In this document: positions 8,212 to 16,289 of the stretch, one piece after another
Position numbering within the stretch: the first letter of the stretch is position 1
Layout: every line of letters begins with the position of its first letter
Assembly (NCBI GenBank): GCA_017936265.1
Contig: JAGBFX010000003.1
Span: forward strand, 62,001 to 126,000
Reading direction: 5' to 3'
DNA length: 64,000 nucleotides
Origin: Bacteroidaceae bacterium
Lineage (GTDB): Bacteria; Bacteroidota; Bacteroidia; Bacteroidales; Bacteroidaceae
Position numbers and translations under genes: made by a program
Notes under the pieces: generated by a model
Databases searched by the model: none
What the model was told of the DNA's origin: nothing
Seen by the model: the letters and a program-made list of their open reading frames with translations, nothing else

Positions 8212-8563
8212 TCCCGGCTTCGGCAGCGCTCTCTGCCGAGAGCTGTTGAACCAACCAGTCGTTATAGCACTTGAGCAGATTGCTCAGACCAAGCGCCTTC
8301 ATATCCTCATGATAGAGCACGAGACAGAGCTCGAGCAAGTCCTTTGAGCCCATGACCTGTGAAGCGATGAGCGAGCGTACCGTAAGACGCAGTTTGTCAA
8401 GCGAATCCTCGTTCACAATGCCCATGCTGTTGGCAACCCTGTCAAGCAGAGAGTATTTCCTGATTATCTGCAACTGGGCCTCTGTAACCTCTATTGTCCG
8501 TGTGCCCGATGCGTTTGCGTTAATCTTCATATGTGATATATTCTGTTTATCCAACCTGTTCAT
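8204..8563 (-). CDS. Conserved hypothetical protein in the porX-tsaE operon
   Basis: The product has 119 residues from the first ATG, or 108 if translation begins at the second (MKINANASGTRTIEVTEA). I do not recognise a family. It looks soluble and mostly helical, with no signal peptide or membrane segment. It has a run of leucine-rich amphipathic helices (residues 25-105), one or two cysteines and an Ala/Glu-rich tail. It lies 34 bases after tsaE and overlaps ygiQ by 8 bases, which argues for a real gene translated with them. Co-occurrence suggests but does not prove a shared role. Confidence 0.65.
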   Translation of the reverse strand: MNRLDKQNISHMKINANASGTRTIEVTEAQLQIIRKYSLLDRVANSMGIVNEDSLDKLRLTVRSLIASQVMGSKDLLELCLVLYHEDMKALGLSNLLKCYNDWLVQQLSAESAAEAGNE

Positions 8564-8597
8564 GTCGCGAATTTAGCAAATAATCCTTAAAAAGGGA

Positions 8598-9029
8598 TTA
8601 TTCGGCCAACATAATCTTTACAGAGCGCGCGCCACCATCCATTTCCCGGACAAAGACCTTCACAGCCTCCTCGGGGAGCAGCTCCTCAATGAGTTCGGGC
8701 CACTCCATGAAACAGATTGCATCGCCATAGAAGTACTCTTCATAACCCATGTTGTAGACCTCTTCAATCGACTTGATGCGATAGAAGTCAAAATGGTAGA
8801 TTGTATTCTGATTGCGGTCCTCATACTCATTCACGATAGCGAATGTGGGCGAATTGATGCTGTCCTCCACACCGAGTTCCTCGCATATGCTCTTGATGAA
8901 CGTGGTCTTGCCGCTGCCCATCTTGCCGTAGAAGGCGAATATGCGTCCCCTGTCCAGCAGTTTCACGAACTCACGAGCGGCCTGCGGATAGTCCTCTATT
9001 CCGTTGATTGTTATTGTGTATTCTTTCAT
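8598..9029 (-). CDS. tsaE: tRNA threonylcarbamoyladenosine biosynthesis ATPase TsaE
   Basis: TsaE is the P-loop ATPase that works with TsaB and TsaD to transfer the threonylcarbamoyl group to A37 of tRNAs reading ANN codons. The 143-residue length is normal. The Walker A motif GKMGSGKTT is at about residues 35-43, followed by the switch-like SPTFAIVNEY block near 60-69 and HFDFYR near 79-84, and the late EWPE segment, all in family order. It starts 9 bases after the porX stop, so it sits inside the same operon. The pairing with a T9SS regulator is conserved-looking but has no obvious functional logic. Confidence 0.93.
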   Translation of the reverse strand: MKEYTITINGIEDYPQAAREFVKLLDRGRIFAFYGKMGSGKTTFIKSICEELGVEDSINSPTFAIVNEYEDRNQNTIYHFDFYRIKSIEEVYNMGYEEYFYGDAICFMEWPELIEELLPEEAVKVFVREMDGGARSVKIMLAE

Positions 9030-9038
9030 AATCCGATG

Positions 9039-10589
9039 TCACGCTCCCTTCGGCTTCAGTTTTATTAAAGGAATAAGCATCTCTTCCATCGATATGCCGC
9101 CATGCTGGAACGTATCCTTATAGTATTGTACGTAATAGTTGTAGTTGTTCGGGTAGGCGAAGAAGTTGCTTCCCGTTGCGAATATATAACTTGTGCTCAG
9201 GTTAGGCGCGGGCAGGAAAGCCTTTGCCGGCTCCTTAATCTCGAACACATCCTTGCCGCTGTAGTTGAGTGCCTTGCCCAACTTGTAGCGCAGATTGGTA
9301 TTCGTGTTCTTATCGCCCACCACCTTTGTCGGTGTATCAACCTGAATGCTGCCATGGTCGGTCGTTATCACCACAGTATATTTATTGTCGGCAAGGTAGC
9401 TGAAAAGGCGCTTGATTGCAGAATGGCGCAGCCACGACAATGTTATTGAGCGGTAAGCGGCCTCATTCGCAGCAAGTTCCCGCACCATCAGCGACTCGGT
9501 ACGCGCATGCGAAAGCATGTCTATGAAGTTTATCACAAGCACGTTGACGTCATTCTTCGCAAGAGAGTTTATGGAATCCATATACTTGTCGGCTGCAGCC
9601 GATGTCAGCACCTTGCTGTAGGAAAACGTATCCTTGCGGCGGTAACGTGCAATCTGCGTTGCAATGAGCTCCTCCTCGTTGAGGTTCTTGCCCTCTTCAT
9701 CCTCCTCATCGACCCACAGGTCGGGGAAAATATCCTTTATCTGTCTGGGCATAAGGCCCGAGAATATCGCATTGCGTGCATACTGCGTAGCCGTCGGCAG
9801 GATACTTGTATACAGTTCCTCTTCAATGGCAAAGTCACTTCCTATCTCCTCGGCCAGCACACGCCACTGGTCGTAGCGGAAATTGTCGATAATTATGAAG
9901 AACACCTTCTCGCCATTGTCAAGCAACGGGAATATGCGGTCGCGGAAAAGGTCATTGCTCATGAGCGGACGCTCCTCACGCGGCGAGGCCATCCACTCCA
10001 TATAGCTCTTCTTGACAAAGCGGCCGAACATGCTGTTGGCCTCCTCCTTCTGAGACTTCAGCATCTCGCGCATCTGGACATCGGCATTCTCGAGTTCAAG
10101 CTCCCAATATACTATTTTCCTGTACACATCCTGCCACTCCTCGATGCTCCTTGCATCAGATATCTGCATCGACAGCCTGCCGAAGTTCTGCTGATAGGCA
10201 CTGTTCGCCTTCTCGGCGACAATCTCACGGCTGTGGATATTCTTCTTCAGAGCCAGCAGTATCTGATGCGGGTTGACAGGCTTTATAAGGTAATCGGCAA
10301 TCTTCGAGCCTATGGCCTGTTCCATGATATCCTCCTCCTCGCTCTTGGTAACCATTACCACCGGTGTCGCAGGATGCAGTTCCTTAATTGTGGTCAAAGT
10401 CTCGAGGCCGGTAAGTCCGGGCATATTCTCATCAAGCAGAATGAGGTCGAAAGACTCGCGCCTGCATGCCTCTATGGCATCGGGACCATTGGTAACCTTT
10501 GTCACTTCGTAGCCCTTACCTTGCAGAAATATTATGTGGGCATTGAGAAGCTCTATCTCATCATCAGCCCATAACAATCTGTATGCCAT
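9039..10589 (-). CDS. porX: PorX-type response regulator with PglZ phosphatase-like domain
   Basis: PorX is a two-component regulator needed for type IX secretion in Porphyromonas; PglZ-type PorX acts as a phosphodiesterase in studied species. The receiver domain covers residues 1-120: acidic ADDE near 10, phospho-acceptor Asp in LILLDENMPG near 54, Thr/Lys switch in VTKSEE and Lys in YLIKPVNP. A helical linker (about 120-200) leads to a PglZ/alkaline-phosphatase-superfamily domain with VFFIIIDNFRYDQWR near 228, MLSHARTE and ITTDHGS, whose Asp, Thr and His residues bind zinc. I prefer ATG 10589 over GTG 10595: a GAGGAG ribosome site precedes it and porW stops at 10592. Sigma factor and sensor partners (SigP, PorY) are not in the window. 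Confidence 0.9.
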   Translation of the reverse strand: MAYRLLWADDEIELLNAHIIFLQGKGYEVTKVTNGPDAIEACRRESFDLILLDENMPGLTGLETLTTIKELHPATPVVMVTKSEEEDIMEQAIGSKIADYLIKPVNPHQILLALKKNIHSREIVAEKANSAYQQNFGRLSMQISDARSIEEWQDVYRKIVYWELELENADVQMREMLKSQKEEANSMFGRFVKKSYMEWMASPREERPLMSNDLFRDRIFPLLDNGEKVFFIIIDNFRYDQWRVLAEEIGSDFAIEEELYTSILPTATQYARNAIFSGLMPRQIKDIFPDLWVDEEDEEGKNLNEEELIATQIARYRRKDTFSYSKVLTSAAADKYMDSINSLAKNDVNVLVINFIDMLSHARTESLMVRELAANEAAYRSITLSWLRHSAIKRLFSYLADNKYTVVITTDHGSIQVDTPTKVVGDKNTNTNLRYKLGKALNYSGKDVFEIKEPAKAFLPAPNLSTSYIFATGSNFFAYPNNYNYYVQYYKDTFQHGGISMEEMLIPLIKLKPKGA

Positions 10590-10591
10590 TT

Positions 10592-13450
10592 TCACTCCTC
10601 ATTAATTTCGTTTGACTTATCATCCTCTTTCTCTCTCATATCGGGTTCATCAATGGTGTAACCGTCAATCTCCAGTTCCGGGATTCCCATGAAATTCTTC
10701 TCATAAAATTCCGTATAATCATCGAAAGTATAGTACTGTAATAACAAATCGAGGTTCGTTTTTGATATTACAAAGGCATGCAATCCTTCGAGCAACCTCG
10801 CCGTCTCGGCATTGGCATAGAGTCTCTTGCGGTAGACATAAGCCTCATCGAAGTTCAGGAACTCCTTAACCTCGAGCAGCGTTACCTCGGCCTGTTTCTC
10901 GAACACCATATCAAAGTTACGCACCATGTAGCGCGAGAAGTTATAACGCGCCATTTCGAACAGCAGGCGCTTCTCATCGAGCGAGCCGTTGGGGAAGGCA
11001 AGCACAAAGTAATACGGTTCGTTGCGCTCTGCCACGAAGGGGGGCACGCTGTCCTGGGCACCCCTTATGGTTCCGTCAGCCTTGCGGTCCCATATTGACG
11101 TAGATATCCCGCTCTGCAGAAGGCGACCCTCTTTTATACCTGTAGATATCTCGCCCGCCACCTTGCTTATGCTGTCGCTCGGGAAATATGCCATAAGTTC
11201 GCCGAGCGCCTCGAGAGCCTCATCCTGTTTGCCGCCGTACAGCTTTGACATCGCATCGATGAACATGAAACGCGCACGATGACTTCCATCGGGATATTTC
11301 TCGGCAGCATAGCTGTTCTCGCTCTCGACCATATCGTACTCCTGACTAAGGTAATGCGAGTAGGCCTTCACATAAATCGAATCCTCCTTGTGGCGGCGCA
11401 CTGCAACACTCTCGAAGAAATCGGGTTGCTGAATCCTTTTTGTCATTGCGCTGTCGGGGAACTGCTCGATAAGCAGACTCCTGTAATGAGCAGCCTTCTC
11501 GGGTTCGTTCCACCTTGAGCAGGCCACAAAAAGGTTGAAGTATGTTTCGGCTAGCCTTTCAGATTCCTTGTAGTTCTCTGCAACCCTTTCAAGATACTTT
11601 ATTGTCAGTTCCTTGTCGTTGACCTTGTCCTTGAACCTTATGCCCGACTCAAAGAGAGCATCGCTCAGTGCCTTGTGTGCACTCTCTTTCTGCTCATCGG
11701 TCACAGGTATCTGCTGTGTGTAGAACTCGCGTGTAGTGGGGTCGGTTGACAAGCTGTCTTCAAGCATAGGTTCCACCACACCGATCGATGCCGTATCACC
11801 GGCTGCAATCAATGTAGAATCCACCTCCATAAGTCCCTCATCAAGCATTGCGCTGTCGACCGGAACCGTGTCGTTGTTTGCCACAAGCGATGAGATTTCG
11901 TTACTGAATCGCCAGTAATCCTTCAAAGTCCTGTCGCCCCACTGCTGTTTGAAGGAACGTACACCCTGAGCGACAATCTTTTTGTTATAGAAATACCACT
12001 GCTGTTTCTCTGTCTGGTCGGGGAGAGTCATATCGGCCATCGAACCCGCGTTGTCAAGTTCACTGCCTCCGCTCTCGCGCTCCATCTTTTTCTCCTCCTT
12101 CTTGCGCAGTTCCTCAAGGCGCTTGGCCTCCTCAATGCGCTCATCTATTATCGGATTCAACTGTTCCGGCGTGAGCGTTGCCCAGTAGAGCAGTTCGCTC
12201 TGTTTCTCGACCACATCGGTATATTGCACCAGATCGCCGAGAACCTCGCTACGGAACTTTACCTCATCATACCCTTCAGTCTCCTCATTTATCATGGAGA
12301 CAGCCTTTGAGTAATTCTCGTTTGCCTTTGAGAATTTCTCCTGTTCCCAGAATATCTTTGCAAGCGACAGGTGCAGCATCCCTGTACCATAGCCGCTTGT
12401 AGCGCCCTCGGCAACGCCTGTCTCGTAGGCCTTTACCGCCTCAGCTGTATCCTTATTGCTCATATGAATGTTGCCGATGGCATAGTATATCTGCGACAGA
12501 TACTCTTCATTCTTTGGAGAACGGGCCATCCTCTTGAGTTTGCGCAGAATTTTCTTGTGGTCCTCGGTCGTAGCCATCTCGGTCTGACGTATGCGCGCAT
12601 TGAACTCAAGTTCATAGGGAGGACTCTTGGAGATAGTCTTGCCAAAGCTCTTGTATGCCGCCTTATTGTCACCTGTCGCCGCGTACAGCTGCCCCAAAAG
12701 ATAGTATTCGCGTGCCTTGTCCAGGGATGTCGCACCGTCCCTGCCCATTCCTGACTTCACATGAGGAATAGCCTCTTTCAGACGTCCCTGCTTGAGCAAC
12801 AGATTTCCTTTTGCCTGGGCGAATTCCTCCTTCAAAAACTCTGGAACCGTGTCACGCTGTACACGCTGCAACAGTTCTTCGGCCTCGTATAGCCAGTCGA
12901 GCTCGCTATAGCAGTTCGCGAGCCTTATGCGGGCCTGAGCGACAATATCCCTGTCATTCTCGTAAAGACGTGAGATATATACGTATGTACTCGCAGCCTC
13001 GGTAAACTCGCCCTTCTGCATCTGCGAGTTGGCCATGAGGAACCAGGCACGCCAGATAAAGGGATTGAACTCCTTCTGCGCATAGAAGCGTCTTTGCTTG
13101 GGAGTCAGTTTCTTGCCCGCCGGTTTCTTGGGCTTTCTCTTAATCGAGTGGTTCTTTATCGCCTTTTGGGCCTTCTCCACCGCTCTGTCGTATTTGTCAC
13201 CGCCCTGCTTGGCAGTCTCTTCATCGCTTATCACAAGCAGCGGGAGCTGCTCGAGATAGTTGTCCTTATGCCCCTGTGACTGCGCCTTGAGAGCCTGGTC
13301 ATAGGCCAGTTTGCCGTTGTAGTAGGTGTTGTACCTTGCCGAGAATGCATGATAGAGGCGTGTGGTCGCAGTATTGTTCTTGCGGCTCGAACAGCCGCAG
13401 ACAACCAATGCTGCAACAACCAAAAGTATGTATATGTATTTTCTTTTCAC
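10592..13450 (-). CDS. porW: PorW/SprE-type TPR lipoprotein of type IX secretion
   Basis: The protein resembles PorW/SprE, an outer-membrane-associated lipoprotein with tetratricopeptide repeats needed for T9SS and gliding in relatives. I start it at GTG 13450, which gives a compact lipoprotein signal (KRKYIYILL, then VVCGC with the lipid-bearing Cys near residue 21) and 952 residues. The upstream in-frame TTG at 13495 would bury the signal. The family N-terminal block YHAFSARYNTYYNGKLAYDQ follows the Cys, where the tail SRKKNT-type segment is also typical. TPR-like helical repeats run from about residue 115 to 420, an acidic low-complexity stretch lies near 435-470, and further repeats span 600-800. 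Its stop abuts porX, so the two are co-translated partners. Confidence 0.88.
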   Translation of the reverse strand: MKRKYIYILLVVAALVVCGCSSRKNNTATTRLYHAFSARYNTYYNGKLAYDQALKAQSQGHKDNYLEQLPLLVISDEETAKQGGDKYDRAVEKAQKAIKNHSIKRKPKKPAGKKLTPKQRRFYAQKEFNPFIWRAWFLMANSQMQKGEFTEAASTYVYISRLYENDRDIVAQARIRLANCYSELDWLYEAEELLQRVQRDTVPEFLKEEFAQAKGNLLLKQGRLKEAIPHVKSGMGRDGATSLDKAREYYLLGQLYAATGDNKAAYKSFGKTISKSPPYELEFNARIRQTEMATTEDHKKILRKLKRMARSPKNEEYLSQIYYAIGNIHMSNKDTAEAVKAYETGVAEGATSGYGTGMLHLSLAKIFWEQEKFSKANENYSKAVSMINEETEGYDEVKFRSEVLGDLVQYTDVVEKQSELLYWATLTPEQLNPIIDERIEEAKRLEELRKKEEKKMERESGGSELDNAGSMADMTLPDQTEKQQWYFYNKKIVAQGVRSFKQQWGDRTLKDYWRFSNEISSLVANNDTVPVDSAMLDEGLMEVDSTLIAAGDTASIGVVEPMLEDSLSTDPTTREFYTQQIPVTDEQKESAHKALSDALFESGIRFKDKVNDKELTIKYLERVAENYKESERLAETYFNLFVACSRWNEPEKAAHYRSLLIEQFPDSAMTKRIQQPDFFESVAVRRHKEDSIYVKAYSHYLSQEYDMVESENSYAAEKYPDGSHRARFMFIDAMSKLYGGKQDEALEALGELMAYFPSDSISKVAGEISTGIKEGRLLQSGISTSIWDRKADGTIRGAQDSVPPFVAERNEPYYFVLAFPNGSLDEKRLLFEMARYNFSRYMVRNFDMVFEKQAEVTLLEVKEFLNFDEAYVYRKRLYANAETARLLEGLHAFVISKTNLDLLLQYYTFDDYTEFYEKNFMGIPELEIDGYTIDEPDMREKEDDKSNEINEE

Positions 13451-13561
13451 GCCCGTTCCTGTATCGATTGCAGGAAGATATCCCAATACTCTCAAACAAC
13501 GGAATAGCTCCCTAATTAATTATAACTTAAAAAACAGCGTTTTATTGCACGCCTCATCTGC

Positions 13562-13942
13562 TTATCTGCGGAGTATCATGAGCACCTCTTCTTTCACATC
13601 CTCGGGCAGTTCGATGCCGCGTGTCTGAAGGCAATGCACCCAGGTGTCAACCTCATCCTCCTTCATTGTATAAAGCACATGACGGAACTCCTCCTTGTCA
13701 CTCTCGGAGTACTCTTCGGGAGCGACACCCTTGAAACGGTCAAGTTCATCATCATCGAAATAGAGGTTTTTCCCGTCGAGGTCTTTCTCGCAGTTCGCAT
13801 GCCTTCCGCAACAGCCACCTTCGCTACCGCCATGGTCATGATGTTCCTCGGCGACCTCGGTGACCTTGCCGAACCTCCTGAGCAGGAAGAATGCCGCCAC
13901 CATAAGCAGCAATATCGAAGCCAATATAAGTGTATTTCCCAT
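13562..13942 (-). CDS. Small membrane protein with Cys/His motif, upstream of porW
   Basis: A 126-residue protein with one N-terminal membrane segment (residues 3-20) and the rest facing the cytosol by the positive-inside rule (LLRRF follows). A His-rich patch EEHHDHGG is followed by C-C-G-R-H-A-N-C-E-K-D near residues 44-54, a compact group that could bind metal or an iron-sulfur cluster. The C-terminal half is acidic and helical. I do not recognise a named family with confidence. It lies 111 bases upstream of porW on the same strand, with a candidate promoter (TATCTTCG, 13963-13970) 20 bases before its start, so it may lead the T9SS operon. Confidence 0.7.
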   Translation of the reverse strand: MGNTLILASILLLMVAAFFLLRRFGKVTEVAEEHHDHGGSEGGCCGRHANCEKDLDGKNLYFDDDELDRFKGVAPEEYSESDKEEFRHVLYTMKEDEVDTWVHCLQTRGIELPEDVKEEVLMILRR

Positions 13943-13962
13943 TGTATCTGATTTTTCGTATG

Positions 13963-13970
13963 CGAAGATA
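13963..13970 (-). promoter_or_regulatory. Candidate -7 box for the porW operon
   Basis: TATCTTCG on the minus strand, 20 bases upstream of the small membrane protein ATG. The expected -33 site reads CAAT rather than TTTG. Confidence 0.45.
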
Positions 13971-14176
13971 GGGAATTAAATTGAGTTTGATTGTTTATAG
14001 AGTAACCAATTTACGGAAAATAATCATAATATTCTTTTTATAACAATATAGATATGCGGCAATTGACAAAATGCCAAAAGGCACAATATATTGCATAATG
14101 CTCAAAAAAAATAACATATTTCAACAAATCGGCCTAAAAAAGCACCAAAATGCTGCGGTTTATAAATAAATTATTG

Positions 14177-14184
14177 TATCTTCG
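14177..14184 (+). promoter_or_regulatory. Candidate -7 box for the FKBP-lrp operon
   Basis: TATCTTCG fits TAnnTTYG and lies 76 bases before the first FKBP start. A TTT run about 16-19 bases upstream could be the -33 element. Confidence 0.5.
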
Positions 14185-14259
14185 CTCGCTTTCGAAACCA
14201 AACGCCGCAAAAATTAAATAACAAAATGACAGTATAACAACTTATAATTTAAAACAATA

Positions 14260-14844
14260 ATGGATAAATTCAGCTACGGCCTTGGAATGGGAATAGGCCA
14301 GAATCTACTTTCAATGGGAGTGAAGGATATGAGCATCGAGGACTTCATCAAGGGTATCAGCGATGTCCTTTCAGGCAACAAGACCGAATTGACCCACTCC
14401 GAGGCACAGAAGGTTGTAAATGAACATTTTCAGAAACTCGCCGAAGAGGCATATGCAGTAAACAGGAATGCCGGCGAGAAGTTCCTCGCCGAGAACGCAA
14501 AGAAAGAGGGCGTCACAACATTGCCAAGCGGCCTGCAGTACGAGGTAATCAAGGAGGGTAACGGCAAGAAGCCGTCTGCTACCGACCGCGTACAGTGCCA
14601 CTATGAGGGTACACTCATTGACGGGACAATATTCGACAGTTCAATCAAGCGTGGCGAACCGGCGGTATTCGGCGTAAACCAGGTCATCAGAGGCTGGGTC
14701 GAGGCTCTTCAGCTCATGCAGGAAGGCGCAAAATGGCGTCTTTATATCCCATATGACATGGCGTACGGCGAACATGGTGCAGGAGAGATGATACCTCCTT
14801 ACAGCGCACTTGTATTCGATGTCGAGTTAATAAAGGTTCTTTAA
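14260..14844 (+). CDS. FKBP-type peptidyl-prolyl isomerase, cytosolic Mip/FklB-like
   Basis: The enzyme speeds cis-trans isomerisation at prolines. Residues 1-75 form the helical dimerisation region (FSYGLGMGIGQNL, with GISDVLSG) seen in Mip/FklB proteins. The FKBP domain covers about 95-194. Active-site residues are intact: Tyr in CHYEG, Phe-Asp in IFDSS, Arg in IKRGE, Phe in AVFGV, Val-Ile and Trp in QVIRGW, Tyr in MAYGEHG and the IPP-Y loop. No signal peptide is present, so it is probably cytosolic, unlike its neighbour. The next FKBP gene begins 20 bases after its stop. Confidence 0.92.
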   Translation: MDKFSYGLGMGIGQNLLSMGVKDMSIEDFIKGISDVLSGNKTELTHSEAQKVVNEHFQKLAEEAYAVNRNAGEKFLAENAKKEGVTTLPSGLQYEVIKEGNGKKPSATDRVQCHYEGTLIDGTIFDSSIKRGEPAVFGVNQVIRGWVEALQLMQEGAKWRLYIPYDMAYGEHGAGEMIPPYSALVFDVELIKVL

Positions 14845-14864
14845 GCCGATTCCGGACAAACACA

Positions 14865-15698
14865 ATGAAAAGGGTCGTTAGAATAATCGCGTTAGGTATC
14901 CTGTTTTATGCAGGATGGAGCGCTCTGCTTGTAGGATGCGCAGGTTCTTGGAAGAGCGATGTCGAACTGAAGGATGAGAATGACTCGCTCTCTTATGCAG
15001 TAAGCATGATTATCTCGGAGGAACTCCCCGCCATGATTGCCAAGGAAGGCATAGACTCAACAACCATCGATGACTTCATCAGAGGCATGCGTACAGCGTT
15101 CCCCCTCGAAGACACACCCGAGTCACGCGCCTTCTGTAGCGGTGTATTCGCAGCCATTGAGGCAGCCGACATGATCGAGAGAGCGAACGCATCAATTTAC
15201 CCCGATGAAAAAGAGAAGAAAGTAGACCGGGAACTGTTCCTTGAAGGCCTTGTAGCCACAGCATACGGAAACAACAGTATCATGGACATTGCAATAGCAT
15301 CGGACTATTACAACAAGAGGATATTCCGTGCACGGAGCGAGCAGTTCATGGCCGACAACAACGGGCGTCCTGGAGTCGTGACACTGCCAAGCGGACTGCA
15401 GTACAAGGCAGAGAGAATGGGAGACGGTGCTACAGCCACCGGTTCAAGCACCGTTGCTTGCATATACAAAGGCACATTCCCCAATGGAGCCACTTTCGCT
15501 TCATCGCGCGGCGAGGTTGAAGAGCTCGTTGTCAGCGAGGCCCTTCCCGGACTGGCCGAGGCACTGACAACCCTGCCCGTAGGCACACGTTGTAAGATAT
15601 ATATCCCTTGGGAGCTTGCTTACGGAGCTAAAGGCAAGGGCAACATTCCACCCTACAGTGCACTGGTATATGACCTTGAGATTGTGGGCATCAGATAA
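14865..15698 (+). CDS. FKBP-like lipoprotein with degenerate active site
   Basis: A 277-residue lipoprotein: signal segment, then ALLVGC with the lipid-bearing Cys near residue 25. A helical region (45-150) resembles the Mip-type dimerisation part of its neighbour, and the FKBP domain covers about 175-277. Key active-site positions have changed compared with the upstream FKBP: the Asp of Phe-Asp is Ala (TFASS), the Phe pocket residue and the Val-Ile pair are altered (VVSEALPG), and the Trp is replaced by Leu. It probably keeps a chaperone or binding role with little isomerase activity. It lies between the cytosolic FKBP and the Lrp gene and looks like a duplicate that was re-targeted to the envelope. 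Confidence 0.82.
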   Translation: MKRVVRIIALGILFYAGWSALLVGCAGSWKSDVELKDENDSLSYAVSMIISEELPAMIAKEGIDSTTIDDFIRGMRTAFPLEDTPESRAFCSGVFAAIEAADMIERANASIYPDEKEKKVDRELFLEGLVATAYGNNSIMDIAIASDYYNKRIFRARSEQFMADNNGRPGVVTLPSGLQYKAERMGDGATATGSSTVACIYKGTFPNGATFASSRGEVEELVVSEALPGLAEALTTLPVGTRCKIYIPWELAYGAKGKGNIPPYSALVYDLEIVGIR

Positions 15699-15740
15699 GA
15701 CAACCGAACAAAGCCAAAAAACAACCAAACCATAAAGCAA

Positions 15741-16208
15741 ATGAAAAACATTGAATGCAAAGTCGATGCACTCGACTTGAAAATCCTTAGCATAATCTCA
15801 AAGGATGCAAGAATCCCCTTCCGTAATGTCGCAGAACTGTGCGGCGTATCAAGAGCCGCCATACACTTGCGTGTACAGCATCTCATTGACATGGGAATAA
15901 TCTCAGGTTCATGCTACGAGATTGATGTCCGCCGTCTTGGTTACAAGACATGCACATTCATCGGAATACGCCTTGAGCGCGGTTCAATGTACAAGGAGGT
16001 CGTAGAGCGTCTGCGCGAGATACCCGAAGTTGTGGAGTGCTGTTACACCACAGGCCCCTACTCTATTCTTGCCAAGATGTACTCGCACGACAACGAGCAC
16101 CTCATGCAGCTGCTCAACGGCAAAGTACAGGACATCCCCGGAGTGGTCAGCACCGAGACAATGATTGTGCTTGACAACAGCATCAAGCGCAACATGCCAT
16201 TGGAGTAA
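15741..16208 (+). CDS. Lrp/AsnC family transcriptional regulator
   Basis: A 155-residue DNA-binding regulator that usually senses an amino acid. The N-terminal helix-turn-helix covers residues 8-55 (LDLKILSIISKDARIPF, VAELCGVSRAAIHLRVQHL). The RAM ligand-binding and octamer domain covers about 70-150 (VVECCYTTGPYSILAKMY, IPGVVSTETMIVL). The start ATG at 15741 lies 42 bases after the FKBP-like gene on the same strand. A hairpin terminator follows. The gene it controls is not evident from sequence; the operon members or the dipeptidase downstream are possible targets. Confidence 0.93.
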   Translation: MKNIECKVDALDLKILSIISKDARIPFRNVAELCGVSRAAIHLRVQHLIDMGIISGSCYEIDVRRLGYKTCTFIGIRLERGSMYKEVVERLREIPEVVECCYTTGPYSILAKMYSHDNEHLMQLLNGKVQDIPGVVSTETMIVLDNSIKRNMPLE

Positions 16209-16232
16209 ACTAAAGGAGCATAACAAAGAGAG

Positions 16233-16269
16233 AAGAGGGCGACTAAAATGGAATTTTAATCGTCCTCTT
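16233..16269. terminator. Terminator after the lrp gene
   Basis: A near-perfect stem (233-248 with 254-269 after 16000, one mismatch and one G-U) with loop TGGAA ends in TCTTT. It separates lrp (stop 16208) from the amidotransferase/dipeptidase gene (start 16290). Confidence 0.7.
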
Positions 16270-16289
16270 TGCATAAATTGTGGAACAGC

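Larger units (their letters stand above)
13943..14259. other. Divergent intergenic region with two promoters
   Basis: This AT-rich 317-bp stretch separates the porW group (-) from the FKBP group (+). It carries TATCTTCG on the minus strand at 13963-13970 and TATCTTCG on the plus strand at 14177-14184. Both fit TAnnTTYG. No gene or repeat was seen between. Confidence 0.6.

Noticed and set aside
9507..10574. A 355-codon open frame on the plus strand, opposite porX.
   Set aside because: It is antisense to a clear PorX gene, has no family resemblance and follows from codon bias of the real gene.
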